A DNA stretch of 64,000 nucleotides from positions 1,302,001 through 1,366,000 of the forward strand of contig NZ_JACHIW010000002.1 in NCBI RefSeq assembly GCF_014203395.1, read 5' to 3'. A program made the translations under genes and the position numbers. Source of the DNA: Saccharopolyspora phatthalungensis (GTDB lineage: Bacteria > Actinomycetota > Actinomycetes > Mycobacteriales > Pseudonocardiaceae). Positions 20,504 to 28,017 of the stretch are shown here, in pieces. The notes below the pieces were generated by a model. The model was not told where the DNA came from and made no database searches. It saw only the letters and a program-made list of their open reading frames with translations. Position 1 is the stretch's first letter; the number at the start of each line of letters is the position of its first letter.

Positions 20504-20532
20504 TTGACACGGAAAACCGAGAAAACCATTGC
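20504..20532 (+). promoter_or_regulatory. Candidate promoter of the Trp-Gly peptide gene
   Basis: A perfect TTGACA (20504-20509) is followed after 17 bases by CATTGC, a poor -10 match. It lies 50 bases before the ATG at 20559. The -35 is the main support. Confidence 0.3.
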
Positions 20533-20558
20533 ATTGTTCAGAATTGCGAGGGATCACG

Positions 20559-20723
20559 ATGAAGATCAGCACAGTGTTCGGCCGGACCAGCTTCGGAAAC
20601 CGCACCAGCTGGGGCGGCTGGGGCGGCTGGGGCGGCTGGGGCAACAACTGGGGCGGCTGGGGCTGGGGCAACAATTGGGGCGGCTGGGGCGGCTGGGGCT
20701 GGGGCTGGGGCGGCTGGTGCTGA
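20559..20723 (+). CDS. Trp-Gly repeat mini-protein ending in Cys
   Basis: 54 residues from ATG 20559 (GAGGGA ribosome site, 6-base spacer). The first 17 residues (MKISTVFGRTSFGNRTS) are normal; the rest consists only of W, G and N plus a final C, as WGG, WG and WGNN units. Thirteen tryptophans sit at residues 18, 21, 24, 27, 31, 34, 36, 40, 43, 46, 48, 50 and 53. The DNA is a near 9-base repeat (TGGGGCGGC). There is no signal peptide. The short N-terminal part could be a leader. Terminator at 20814. No function is known to me; a RiPP precursor, a cell-surface or adhesive peptide, or a membrane-active peptide are all possible. Confidence 0.65.
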   Translation: MKISTVFGRTSFGNRTSWGGWGGWGGWGNNWGGWGWGNNWGGWGGWGWGWGGWC

Positions 20724-20813
20724 GCACCTCCGGCCTTTTCTCCAAGCCCATCCCCTAAACCTCAACCCATTTAGCCGCAGTTGCTAGGCCCAGAACCTAG
20801 TCCTGCTCTATCT

Positions 20814-20846
20814 GTAGCTCCCGTTCATGCAGTGGGCGGGAGCTAC
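20814..20846. terminator. Bidirectional hairpin terminator
   Basis: GTAGCTCCCG and CGGGAGCTAC form a perfect 10-bp stem with a 13-base loop. It lies between the stop of the Trp-Gly gene (20723) and the stop of the convergent minus-strand gene (20895). Confidence 0.7.
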
Positions 20847-20894
20847 GTTCAGGCATTGAGAGATGCCACGTCGTAGGAGACCCCGCAGCCTCCC

Positions 20895-21125
20895 TCAGGC
20901 CGGACAGTCAGCGTCTACCCAACTGCGAAAGAGCTCGACGTGCTCCTCCGGCCAAGGTCCGTCGCAGGGCATCGTCCCATCCGAGAGCTGCGCGAGGATT
21001 GCGTCGGCGTTGGCACGCACGTCATCGTAGGACGCGAGATCGAACGCGATTGACATCGAGCTGATGTCCTCCTCGCGGAACAGCGGACGGATATCGCGCT
21101 CGTACCCGACTTCTGCTTTCGCCAT
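20895..21125 (-). CDS. Small conserved protein, cytochrome-c-cap-like motif (IRPLF...DGTMPCDGPW)
   Basis: 76 residues, ATG with a GGGAG ribosome site. The sequence has the pattern of a small actinobacterial family: VGYERDIRPLFREEDISSM, then FDLASYDDVRANADAIL, then GTMPCDGPWPEEHVELFRSWVD. The IRPLF / DGxMPCDG-W / WVxxG-type ending recalls the haem-less 'cap' of c-type cytochromes, but there is no CxxCH, so it cannot bind haem covalently. From memory such proteins sit near oxidase or redox genes; here its neighbours are an aldehyde dehydrogenase remnant and peptide genes, so it looks stranded. Codon use is typical of a real gene. Confidence 0.7.
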   Translation of the reverse strand: MAKAEVGYERDIRPLFREEDISSMSIAFDLASYDDVRANADAILAQLSDGTMPCDGPWPEEHVELFRSWVDADCPA

Positions 21126-21327
21126 GTCGACTCCCGTTTAAGTTTCGTGTTCCTGAAGAGACCGACTGCGTCGCCTTCCAGGGACATGACGGTGCTGCTG
21201 CGCAAACCCCTGGCAGCGGGTCAGGTTCACCACAAACCGTCGCATCTAATCTTCGGGCCAGTGCCTTCACGTTCCGCGTGGAAGGCGGTTGCGACCAAGT
21301 GCCGAAAGTCCACCCCCGCTGCGCGGG

Positions 21328-21489
21328 CCGCAGGACGTGCTCGGCAGCTTGGCCGAGCAGCAGCTTGCCGACGCGGGTCGAACCGGTGAAGGAAATCTTG
21401 CGCAGTCGTGGGTCGGCCATCATCGGCTGCACGACGCCAGCCGCGTCGGTCGTGGTCACCACGACCTGGATAGGAAAGGAGCGCCTCAC
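21328..21489 (-). pseudogene. Aldehyde dehydrogenase fragment (succinate-semialdehyde type)
   Basis: The minus-strand frame encodes VVTTTDAAGVVQPMM, then DPRLRKISFTGSTRVGKLL and GQAAEHVLR. This is the NAD-binding/FTGSTxVGK region of NAD(P)-dependent aldehyde dehydrogenases. The catalytic Cys and Glu regions and the whole N-terminus are missing, and downstream sequence loses similarity. It is an internal fragment of about 50 residues left by deletion, between the two copies of the duplicated segment. Confidence 0.7.
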
Positions 21490-21883
21490 CTACCCCCGAC
21501 GCAGGTAAAGCGCTCCTCGCAGCACCCCCGACCCCGACACCGAGCCCGTGCTGCCACCACCAAGGGTGCCAGAAAACCTATTCTGGCAAGCATAAAGATT
21601 TCGAAAAGACAGCGCCTCAGGACCTTGCATGCGTCTGCGGCGTCACATTTGTTCACATCTGTCATTCGCATCCGAAATGCACCTCGCGTGACAGCCGTGC
21701 GCCCGCAGACGCCTGGCGGCGCCGTTACGGCGAACTGTGCCCTGGTACGACGTCGCTACCTGCCGCCACACGAAGGCCAACTCCCATCCCGGCGACACCT
21801 TCGGCTACCGGACGACGCTCGTCCGGTCCGGCTCCAGGGAGCAGTAGTCCTCGAATTCGCGCAGCACCCGTGCCCGGCACAAA
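21490..21883. other. Non-coding stretch, nothing recognised
   Basis: No frame has a credible start and codon bias. The A/T-richer part (about 21570-21690) may be a junction of old rearrangements next to the aldehyde dehydrogenase remnant. Confidence 0.35.
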
Positions 21884-21918
21884 GCGGCGGGTCCGCCCAG
21901 GCAGGACGGGCCCGCCGC
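21884..21918. terminator. Hairpin after duplicate Gly-rich peptide gene
   Basis: GCGGCGGGTCCG and CGGGCCCGCCGC form a 12-bp stem (one G-U) with an 11-base loop. It is the homologue of the hairpin at 18363-18395, with a conserved stem and changed loop, which supports function as a terminator. Confidence 0.55.
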
Positions 21919-21933
21919 GCATGCCGGGACGGA

Positions 21934-22209
21934 TCAAAACACCGGGCCCCCCGGCCCGCCGACGCCGTTACCGCCGACGCCGTTGCCGCCGATGCCGTTG
22001 CCGCCGTGACCGCCGTGACCGAAGGGGCCGCCATTGCCGCCGTCGCCGCCACCGGTGCCGCCACCGGTACCGCCGCCGTTGCCGCCGTCACCGCCGTTGA
22101 TCACGAAGCCGCCCCACGGGAACGTCGTCAGCACAGTGCGTGCAGGCAAGAACTCCACGCGCTGGACATCGAGCTCGGCAGAGCTGAATCGCTGCGTCGT
22201 ATCGAGCAC
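21934..22209 (-). CDS. Gly-rich small peptide with FLPART leader, copy 3
   Basis: 91 residues from GTG with the ribosome site AAAGGAGGAGCTA. Leader VLDTTQRFSSAELDVQRVEF, then LPARTVLTTFPWGG, then a Gly/Asn/Asp/Thr tail (FVINGGDGGNGGG onward) built of GGTGGG and GNGVGG units, ending GGPGGPVF like copy 2. The FLPARTV motif, FPW and the last residues are the most conserved positions. A TTGGAT/TATGAG pair with a 16-base spacer about 80 bases upstream is a possible promoter. Function unknown, as for the other two copies. Confidence 0.72.
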   Translation of the reverse strand: MLDTTQRFSSAELDVQRVEFLPARTVLTTFPWGGFVINGGDGGNGGGTGGGTGGGDGGNGGPFGHGGHGGNGIGGNGVGGNGVGGPGGPVF

Positions 22210-22724
22210 TAGCTCCTCCTTTTCTAATGGGCTCGGAGTTCATGCGGAGATCGATGCCCGGACAAGCTCATAGCCCCCAGATCCCCTTATCCAACCCCCC
22301 AGATCGTTGGCATCAGGGGGCAGCGTATGTGCACCTGGAATCCGGCGCAGCACGAAGGTGGCGGCAGTGCGCGTGTCCTTAAGAACAACAAAGGCGACAG
22401 GTATGACTTGGCGCCGGGTTCGCGCCGGTCATGCCGGAAGTAGCGTTGATCACGCCGAAGCGTCAGGCGCCATCGCAGTCGGTGGACGCCCTGCTCCGAC
22501 ATCAGGATGACATCGCACCGGTGTGCAAACCCGGCCGCGCCCAGGCATTTTATGATCACCTCGGCGCGAAGCGTACTTCCGGGCAATGAGTCCTTCGCAA
22601 TAGCGGGACTTTGGTCACCACGCCGCGCGGATTTCGTCCGGAAATCGAACCGACGATCGACAATTCAACTTAGGAAAAATCACGGCCATGCGGGAATGCC
22701 CGTCGCTCCCGGGGCGTTGCCGCT

Positions 22725-22777
22725 AGTGTCGGTTCGAGCGCCGCATTTCCCCGCCTCTGACGAGGAGTCAGAGCTCG
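22725..22777. promoter_or_regulatory. 53-base conserved upstream block with hairpin (copy B)
   Basis: Identical to 19444-19496, including the CTCTGAC/GTCAGAG stem (22755-22773). It sits 43 bases before the ATG of the secreted peptide at 22821. Identity here against diverged flanks suggests a constrained regulatory element. Confidence 0.5.
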
Positions 22778-22820
22778 GTCCGCTGGCAAATTATCTGCAC
22801 TATGGTAGGGGAATTTTCCG

Positions 22821-23081
22821 ATGCGTACAGATGCACGCGCGGTGGTCGGCTTGGTGCTTGCGGCCTTCTTGACATTGGGACTCGGCGGCGTCGCTTCCGC
22901 TGCCGTGAACGACTCGTTGGGTGTAGCGGCTACGCAGCACGTGGTCCAACCCATCTCAGGCCACGACCACGGAAACCACAACAGCAACCCCGGCAATTCC
23001 GGCGGGAACCCAGGCAGCAACGCCGGCAACAACGCTGGCAACGGCCTCGGGGCCGCCGGTGGCACATTTTGGGTCGGCTAG
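22821..23081 (+). CDS. Small secreted peptide, Asn/Gly-rich tail (copy B)
   Basis: 86 residues from ATG 22821 (AGGGGAA upstream). The signal peptide (MRTDARAVVG-, hydrophobic LVLAAFLTLGLGGVASA) is cleaved before AVNDSLGV. The mature protein starts with VNDSLGVAATQ, has a His-rich GHDHGNHN stretch, and then a repeat of NPGNSGGNPGSNAGNNAGN ending in GTFWVG. Compared with copy A the tail is about 25 residues longer. A long hairpin follows at 23146. Exported peptide of unknown role; it may bind metal through GHDHGNH (speculative). Confidence 0.7.
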   Translation: MRTDARAVVGLVLAAFLTLGLGGVASAAVNDSLGVAATQHVVQPISGHDHGNHNSNPGNSGGNPGSNAGNNAGNGLGAAGGTFWVG

Positions 23082-23145
23082 GCGCGCATTGTCTGGCGGC
23101 GGTGACGCCCTAAGGAGTCGTGCGACCTAGCGCATTCTTGGTCCG

Positions 23146-23177
23146 GCATCCCCGTGCCTCGCGAGGCATGGGGATGC
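23146..23177. terminator. Strong 16-bp hairpin terminator
   Basis: GCATCCCCGTGCCTCG pairs with CGAGGCATGGGGATGC (one G-U) with no loop spacer, forming a long stem 65 bases after the secreted peptide gene. The remaining stretch 23178-23650 holds no convincing gene. Confidence 0.6.
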
Positions 23178-23653
23178 GACTATCCGTAGAGGCACCAACT
23201 GCTTAAGACCGCGTGTCCCATTCGGACCGCTCCTGATCAGCCCTCGCACATGTGGCGACTCGGTGCACAACACCAACTCACGAACCACATCGGTCAGTTC
23301 TCGACCGAACTCCCGATTCGCCATATTCGCCAGCTTTCCACCGCGCGTCCAGGTTGGAGCGGGAAAGCCTTGCGATGCAACGAGACTTCAACGACTACTA
23401 CACCACTGGGCCGCGCGTCGAGGTACTGGCATCGCTCGCCACGAGCGAGCGGCGCAGCGAGTCGGAGCGGGCCACAGAGGACGGCAGGCCCTGCGCGTGA
23501 CGGTAGCGCGTGCCGGAAACCAGCGCCTGCCAACTATGCCCTTTCATGCCCTACCGTCTGCCCCTCCGGCTCGCCCCGTCCGGTCTCGCGTTGACCGGCA
23601 CCGTGCGGCTACCTACCGTCACCATCTAACACGTGTCGGTAAATACCCCTTCG

Positions 23654-23706
23654 GTTCTTACCCGAACAACCTATCCAGTTCTTACCTGCCCTATTCAGCT
23701 CTTACC
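23654..23706. promoter_or_regulatory. Three direct repeats (GTTCTTACC) before the terpene operon
   Basis: GTTCTTACC at 23654 and 23678 and GCTCTTACC at 23698 are spaced 24 and 20 bases apart (about two helical turns). The last ends 17 bases before the GTG start of the terpene cyclase. Phased repeats so close to a start suggest an activator or repressor site; the regulator is unknown. Confidence 0.45.
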
Positions 23707-23723
23707 TGAATTTCGAGGCCCGC

Positions 23724-24908
23724 GTGGACAACGGCAACAAACCCGCTGACTTGACCTGTTCTGTGACCGGACTTCTCGGTGAGCTAGATTCGACACGTAC
23801 CGCCCGTTGGCCGCTTCAGCAATGCGAAGCGGCCGTAGCCGTGTACCGGTACCTTGACGAGTGGACGCGCGCCCGTCCGGATATTAAGCTCTCGCGGAGT
23901 AGTGCGGCTCTTCCCTGGTCATCTTTGCTTGCCGCGTACACCTTTGCGGGCGCCTTCAATCAGACGGTACGCGAGTTTGCCGCCCAATGTCTCACGCTAT
24001 TCATGTATGACGACATCATAGATGACGAGTCGGGAATTTTTACCGAAACGGCCTTGCAAGATCTTACGGACGCTTGCTTAGGTGTCACCAAACTTTCCGC
24101 CGTACCCGAGGCCAGAACTCCCACCCCGTCCAACGTCATCCCGGACCAGCGGGGATCTGCGAAGGGCGACTCCGGCGCGCTGGATAACGATGGCGCTTCG
24201 GCGAGTGCGACCGGCCGGCTTTCCGCTGTCGAGCAGACCATCTCCTGCTTCGCGGATTGCATGGGTGGAGCCGTGCGTCGGGCACAATCGGCGAAGTGTG
24301 CGGAAATCTTCGTTGATGTGCTGGCGAAGACTCTGCGAAGCCACCTGGTAAATCGCAACTTGCGAGCAAACGACGAATCTACGCCGACGCTCGACCAACA
24401 CCTCGCGAACGGCAGCTATGCGGTAGGCACTCCAATACTGTTGCTCAGCGCCATGATGACCAATACGCCGCACGATATCGACCCGATCGAAGTCGACCGT
24501 TATCGATCTTGCTGCCTAGACCTCGGCTGGTGTGTCCGAGTGAGCAACGATATCGCCAATCTCGACGACGATATGCATGCCGGACAGGTCAACACGGTCA
24601 CCCTCCTGGTCGAGGAACAACACGTCGACGAGTTGCGAGCGATTCAAAACTTGCTGTCCGAAGTGCGCGGCAAGATAGCGCACATGCATCGAGTCGCCGA
24701 CGATCCCGGTCATCCGCTCAGTCAGCATTACCGATGGCTCGCGCGCTGTGCCGACTTTCACGTTGATTGGTATATGACCAGAGCAACCTACTCGTTCACC
24801 ACCGAAGACTGGGTGACCTTCGGGCAAGTAGACGACCATTTCGGTAAGGCCGTCCGCGCCGCGATCAGACAGGGAAATGGTTATGACGAACGCATCCACA
24901 CAACCTGA
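23724..24908 (+). CDS. Class I terpene cyclase
   Basis: 394 residues from GTG 23724 (GAGG five bases upstream). The aspartate-rich Mg motif DDIIDDE is at residues 96-102 and the second metal motif is NDIANLDDD (275-283), a variant of NDxxSxxxE in which Asn replaces Ser and Asp replaces Glu. No second catalytic (DxDD) domain is present, so it ionises a prenyl diphosphate. A polar insert (about 118-170) separates the motifs. It overlaps the P450 gene by 26 bases and is followed by an epoxide hydrolase, so the product is probably oxidised and opened. No prenyl diphosphate synthase is in the window. Chain length (C15 or C20) and product cannot be told from this sequence. Confidence 0.85.
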   Translation: MDNGNKPADLTCSVTGLLGELDSTRTARWPLQQCEAAVAVYRYLDEWTRARPDIKLSRSSAALPWSSLLAAYTFAGAFNQTVREFAAQCLTLFMYDDIIDDESGIFTETALQDLTDACLGVTKLSAVPEARTPTPSNVIPDQRGSAKGDSGALDNDGASASATGRLSAVEQTISCFADCMGGAVRRAQSAKCAEIFVDVLAKTLRSHLVNRNLRANDESTPTLDQHLANGSYAVGTPILLLSAMMTNTPHDIDPIEVDRYRSCCLDLGWCVRVSNDIANLDDDMHAGQVNTVTLLVEEQHVDELRAIQNLLSEVRGKIAHMHRVADDPGHPLSQHYRWLARCADFHVDWYMTRATYSFTTEDWVTFGQVDDHFGKAVRAAIRQGNGYDERIHTT

Positions 24909-26055
24909 AACCGCTTCATTCGACTTTTCGGAGGAGTCCTTATCCGCGCTTACCTCCTGGAGCGAACAAGTTAAGCAAGTAACCCTCGCAACGGGTGAAA
25001 AGGTTTGGCTTGCCAAGGGGTACGAAGAGGTGCGGTTGATTCTTTCGGACGCCCGGTTCGGCGCCGGCGATGAGCCGATGCATCGAGCTTCCTGGTCCGA
25101 AGAGGAGCGCAAGATCGGTCGGCTGCTGCATAATGACCCACCCCAACACGGATGGTACCGCCAGCCCCTGAACAAGGCATTCTCTGCCCGCCGGATCCAG
25201 CAGCTGGAGCCCCGGATTCGCGAAATCGCCCGGGAACAACTCGACGTGCTCTCAAAAAGAGAGAACCGATCAGCCGATCTGATCGAAACCTTCGCCCTGC
25301 CGGTACCAGAGCGCGTTATTCATGAAATACTTGGCATTCTCCCCGTTTTTCGCTCTGAATTTAGAGAAATAATCGAAGGTCTCTTGCGTCGAGGGCAGAC
25401 GGCGGAGGAAAGCCGGGCAGTCGTGGACCAAGCCCTTGATCATATGTCCCGGGTGATCGAGGAGATTCGGCGCGCACCCACTGGCGGCCTCCTTGACGAG
25501 CTTATCGCTACCGGGCAATTCGCCGATGTCGTGCTCGCCGACTTGGCCGTGACGTTGCTGATGGGCGGATATTTGACCATCACCGGGATGGTCACCGAAA
25601 GCGTAGCCGTGCTTAGTCAGAACCCGGAGGCACGCCGCAACCTTCTTGCGGGCGCGAAGCAAAGCGCAGAAACCGTCGAAGAACTACTGCGCTACATCAC
25701 GGTCATTCAGTACGGCGTAGACCGGGTGGCCCGCGAGCACATCACGCTTGGCGATCAGGAGATCAAGGCAGGGGAACGCGTGGTAGCATTTCTCCCCGCC
25801 GCGAACAGAGATCCGGCTCTTTGTCCCCATCCCGAAGCGATGGACGCAACCCGCCGCCGAGTTCGGCACGCATCCTTCGGCTTCGGCCCGCACCAGTGCC
25901 TAGGGCAGCAGCTGGCGCGAGTCGAACTTGACGTGATGCTGACAGAACTGTTCGGACGTTTCCCCACCATGCAACCGGCGCGCGCCTGCGAAGCCTTGCC
26001 GCGCCGTATTGAAACGGTAATCGGCGGGTTCGATCGGTTCCCCGTCACCTGGTAG
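24883..26055 (+). CDS. Cytochrome P450
   Basis: 390 residues from ATG 24883, chosen over ATG 24877 because AGGGA lies 7 bases before it and directly abuts the other. The haem loop FGFGPHQCLGQQLAR has Cys at residue 339; the K-helix ExxR is EELLR, and NRDP is present. The I-helix reads LLMGGYLTIT where most P450s have AG-x-(D/E)-T, so the usual acidic residue for oxygen activation is missing. Translationally coupled to the terpene cyclase, it presumably hydroxylates or epoxidises the terpene, using a ferredoxin encoded elsewhere. Confidence 0.92.
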   Translation: MTNASTQPETASFDFSEESLSALTSWSEQVKQVTLATGEKVWLAKGYEEVRLILSDARFGAGDEPMHRASWSEEERKIGRLLHNDPPQHGWYRQPLNKAFSARRIQQLEPRIREIAREQLDVLSKRENRSADLIETFALPVPERVIHEILGILPVFRSEFREIIEGLLRRGQTAEESRAVVDQALDHMSRVIEEIRRAPTGGLLDELIATGQFADVVLADLAVTLLMGGYLTITGMVTESVAVLSQNPEARRNLLAGAKQSAETVEELLRYITVIQYGVDRVAREHITLGDQEIKAGERVVAFLPAANRDPALCPHPEAMDATRRRVRHASFGFGPHQCLGQQLARVELDVMLTELFGRFPTMQPARACEALPRRIETVIGGFDRFPVTW

Positions 26056-26079
26056 TCCGACCACTAGGGACCAATAACA

Positions 26080-27075
26080 ATGAATTCGGTTACGCATCGA
26101 CTCGTTCAGGCGGGTGACGTCCGCCTGCATATCGCCGAAGCCGGTACCGGGCCGCTGGTGCTGCTCTTACACGGCTTTCCGGAGGCGTGGTATTCATGGC
26201 GCCATCAAATTAACGCACTCGCCGAGGCCGGGTTTCGAGCGGTAGCGGTGGATCAGCGCGGGTACGGCCAGAGCGAGCATCCCACTGCCGTGGAAAAGTA
26301 CTCCATTATGCATTTGGTTGGCGATGTCATCCACCTGCTGCACGCTCTCGATGAGAAAGCGGCGGTGGTCGTCGGTCACGATTGGGGTGCGGAAGTAGCG
26401 TGGCATACGGCGCTCATGCGGCCGGACCTGGTACGTGGGGTGGTCGGCATGAGCCTGCCGTACCGGCCCCGTGGTGCGCAGTCGCAACTCGCCGATATGG
26501 TCGAAGCTTTCGGCGATGGTGTTTACACCAATTACTTTCAACGCCCGGGTGCGGCAGACGCGGACCTCGGCGCGGACCCGCGCAAGACCTTCCGGCTGAT
26601 GCTTCGCGGTGCCCGAAAGTCGGCCCAGCCCCGGGCTCATTCCCGGCCACCCGCGCCCATCGTCCCTGCTGGTCGCACATATCTCGACATCTATTCAGAG
26701 CCCGCGAACCTTCCTGCCTGGCTCACCGAGGCCGATATTGAGGCCTATGCGGCCGAATTCTCGGCCGGCTTCAGCGGCGCCCTCAATTGGTATCGCAATA
26801 TGGATCGCAACTGGGAACTCACCGCCTTCCTGCACAACGGTGTGATTCGTTGTCCCGCTTTGTACCTGGTGGGCCAACAGGACAGGTGTCTGAACTTCCC
26901 TGGAGTGCGGGACGCAATCGAGCGGCTGGACGAGCTCGTGGTGGGTCGAAGCGAAGCCGTGGTCCTACCTGACGTCGGTCATTGGACGCAGCAGGAAGCT
27001 CCAGAGCAGGTCAGCACCGCGCTAATCGAGTTCGCGCGTTCGGTAGCTCCGATCGCATACGAACCCGCGCGCTGA
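26080..27075 (+). CDS. Epoxide hydrolase, alpha/beta-hydrolase fold
   Basis: 331 residues. HGFPE (31-35) forms the oxyanion region, GHDWG (99-103) carries the nucleophile Asp101, VGHWTQQE holds the catalytic His301, and the cap has tyrosines (YTNYFQ and LNWYRNM) typical of epoxide hydrolases. An Asp suited as charge relay is in LYLVGQQDR. It lies 24 bases after the P450 and likely opens an epoxide made by it. Haloalkane dehalogenase is less likely because of the HGFPE/HDWG pattern and cap tyrosines. Confidence 0.88.
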   Translation: MNSVTHRLVQAGDVRLHIAEAGTGPLVLLLHGFPEAWYSWRHQINALAEAGFRAVAVDQRGYGQSEHPTAVEKYSIMHLVGDVIHLLHALDEKAAVVVGHDWGAEVAWHTALMRPDLVRGVVGMSLPYRPRGAQSQLADMVEAFGDGVYTNYFQRPGAADADLGADPRKTFRLMLRGARKSAQPRAHSRPPAPIVPAGRTYLDIYSEPANLPAWLTEADIEAYAAEFSAGFSGALNWYRNMDRNWELTAFLHNGVIRCPALYLVGQQDRCLNFPGVRDAIERLDELVVGRSEAVVLPDVGHWTQQEAPEQVSTALIEFARSVAPIAYEPAR

Positions 27076-27103
27076 CGGACCTGCCCTTTGAGCTCTTGGC
27101 TGG

Positions 27104-28017
27104 TCACGATTGGTGCAGGAGCGCGGCGTCGGTGAGCTCGTCGATCTCTTCGGCGCTCAGGCGCAGGTTCGCTGCCGCGATGTTGTCCTCCAGGTGCGAG
27201 AGCTTGGAGGTGCCGGGAATGGGCAGCATGACCTCGGAGTGAGCCAGCAACCACGCGAGCGCGATCTGGGACGGGGCGGCGTCGTGTGCGGCTGCGGCGC
27301 GGTCGACCGGTCCGCCCGGGCGGGCGAGTTCGCCGGCCGCCACCGGTGCCCAGGGGATGAAGCCGATGCCCTCCCGGGTGCAGTAGTCCAGCACGGCGGC
27401 GGAGCTGCGGTCGGTGAGGTTGTAGCGGTTCTGGACGGTGACGATGTCGGCGATCTCGCGTGCCTGCTCGATCTGGCCGACCGTCACCTGGGACAGTCCG
27501 ATCGCGACGATCTTGCCTTCGTCCTGGAGGTTTTTGAGCTCACCGACCTGCTCTGCCAGCGGGATCTTCGCGTCGATGCGGTGTAATTGGAAGAGGTCGA
27601 TGTGGTCCAGGCCGAGCCGGCGCAGGCTCATCAGGGCCTGCTGCCGCAGGTATTCCGGGCGTCCACCGGGGGCCAAGCCTTGGGGCCGAGGCGCACCATC
27701 CCCTGATCCGTCTCGATGACGTCGGGGCCGTTGCGGGTGAGGCCGGCCTTGGTTGCGATGAGCACGTCGTCGGGATACGGGTGAATGGCTTCCCGGATGA
27801 TCTCCTCGCTGATGTGCGGGCCGTAGGAGTCGGCGGTGTCGATGAGCTGGACGCCGAGTTCGACAGCGCGGCGGACGACCCGGACGCACTCGTCGCGGTC
27901 GTCGGGTTCGCCCCAGACGCCGAGTCCGGTGAGGCGCATGGCGCCGAAGCCGAGGCGGGCGACCTTCTTGCCGGCGATCTCGAAGCGTCCGGCGGCGTGG
28001 GCGATGGGTTCGGTCAT
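27104..28017 (-). pseudogene. Aldo/keto reductase, frameshifted
   Basis: The N-terminal part (MTEPIAHAAGRFEIAGKKV, LGFGAMRLTG, DTADSYGPH with the catalytic Asp/Tyr, IATKAGL) and the C-terminal part (EYLRQQALMSLRRLGLDHI, VGELKNLQDEGKIVAIGLSQ, IPGTSKLSHLEDN) are in different frames. The break lies near a run of five G at 27668-27672. The whole would be a normal-length (~300 aa) NADP aldo/keto reductase of the YdhF/AKR11-13 type. A single-base sequencing error cannot be excluded. It shares an ATGA overlap with the upstream XRE regulator. Confidence 0.8.

Larger units (their letters stand above)
21884..23081. repeat. Segmental duplication, copy B (partner 18363-19730)
   Basis: Same gene order as copy A: hairpin, minus-strand FLPART peptide, divergent spacer, plus-strand secreted peptide. 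Copy B is shorter in the spacer (about 610 bases between the start codons versus about 850) and longer in the secreted peptide tail. Confidence 0.85.

Noticed and set aside
20559..20723. Treating the Trp-Gly stretch only as DNA simple repeat
   Set aside because: The repeat is imperfect, keeps its frame, has a ribosome site and stop, and ends in Cys before a strong terminator, so a protein is more likely.
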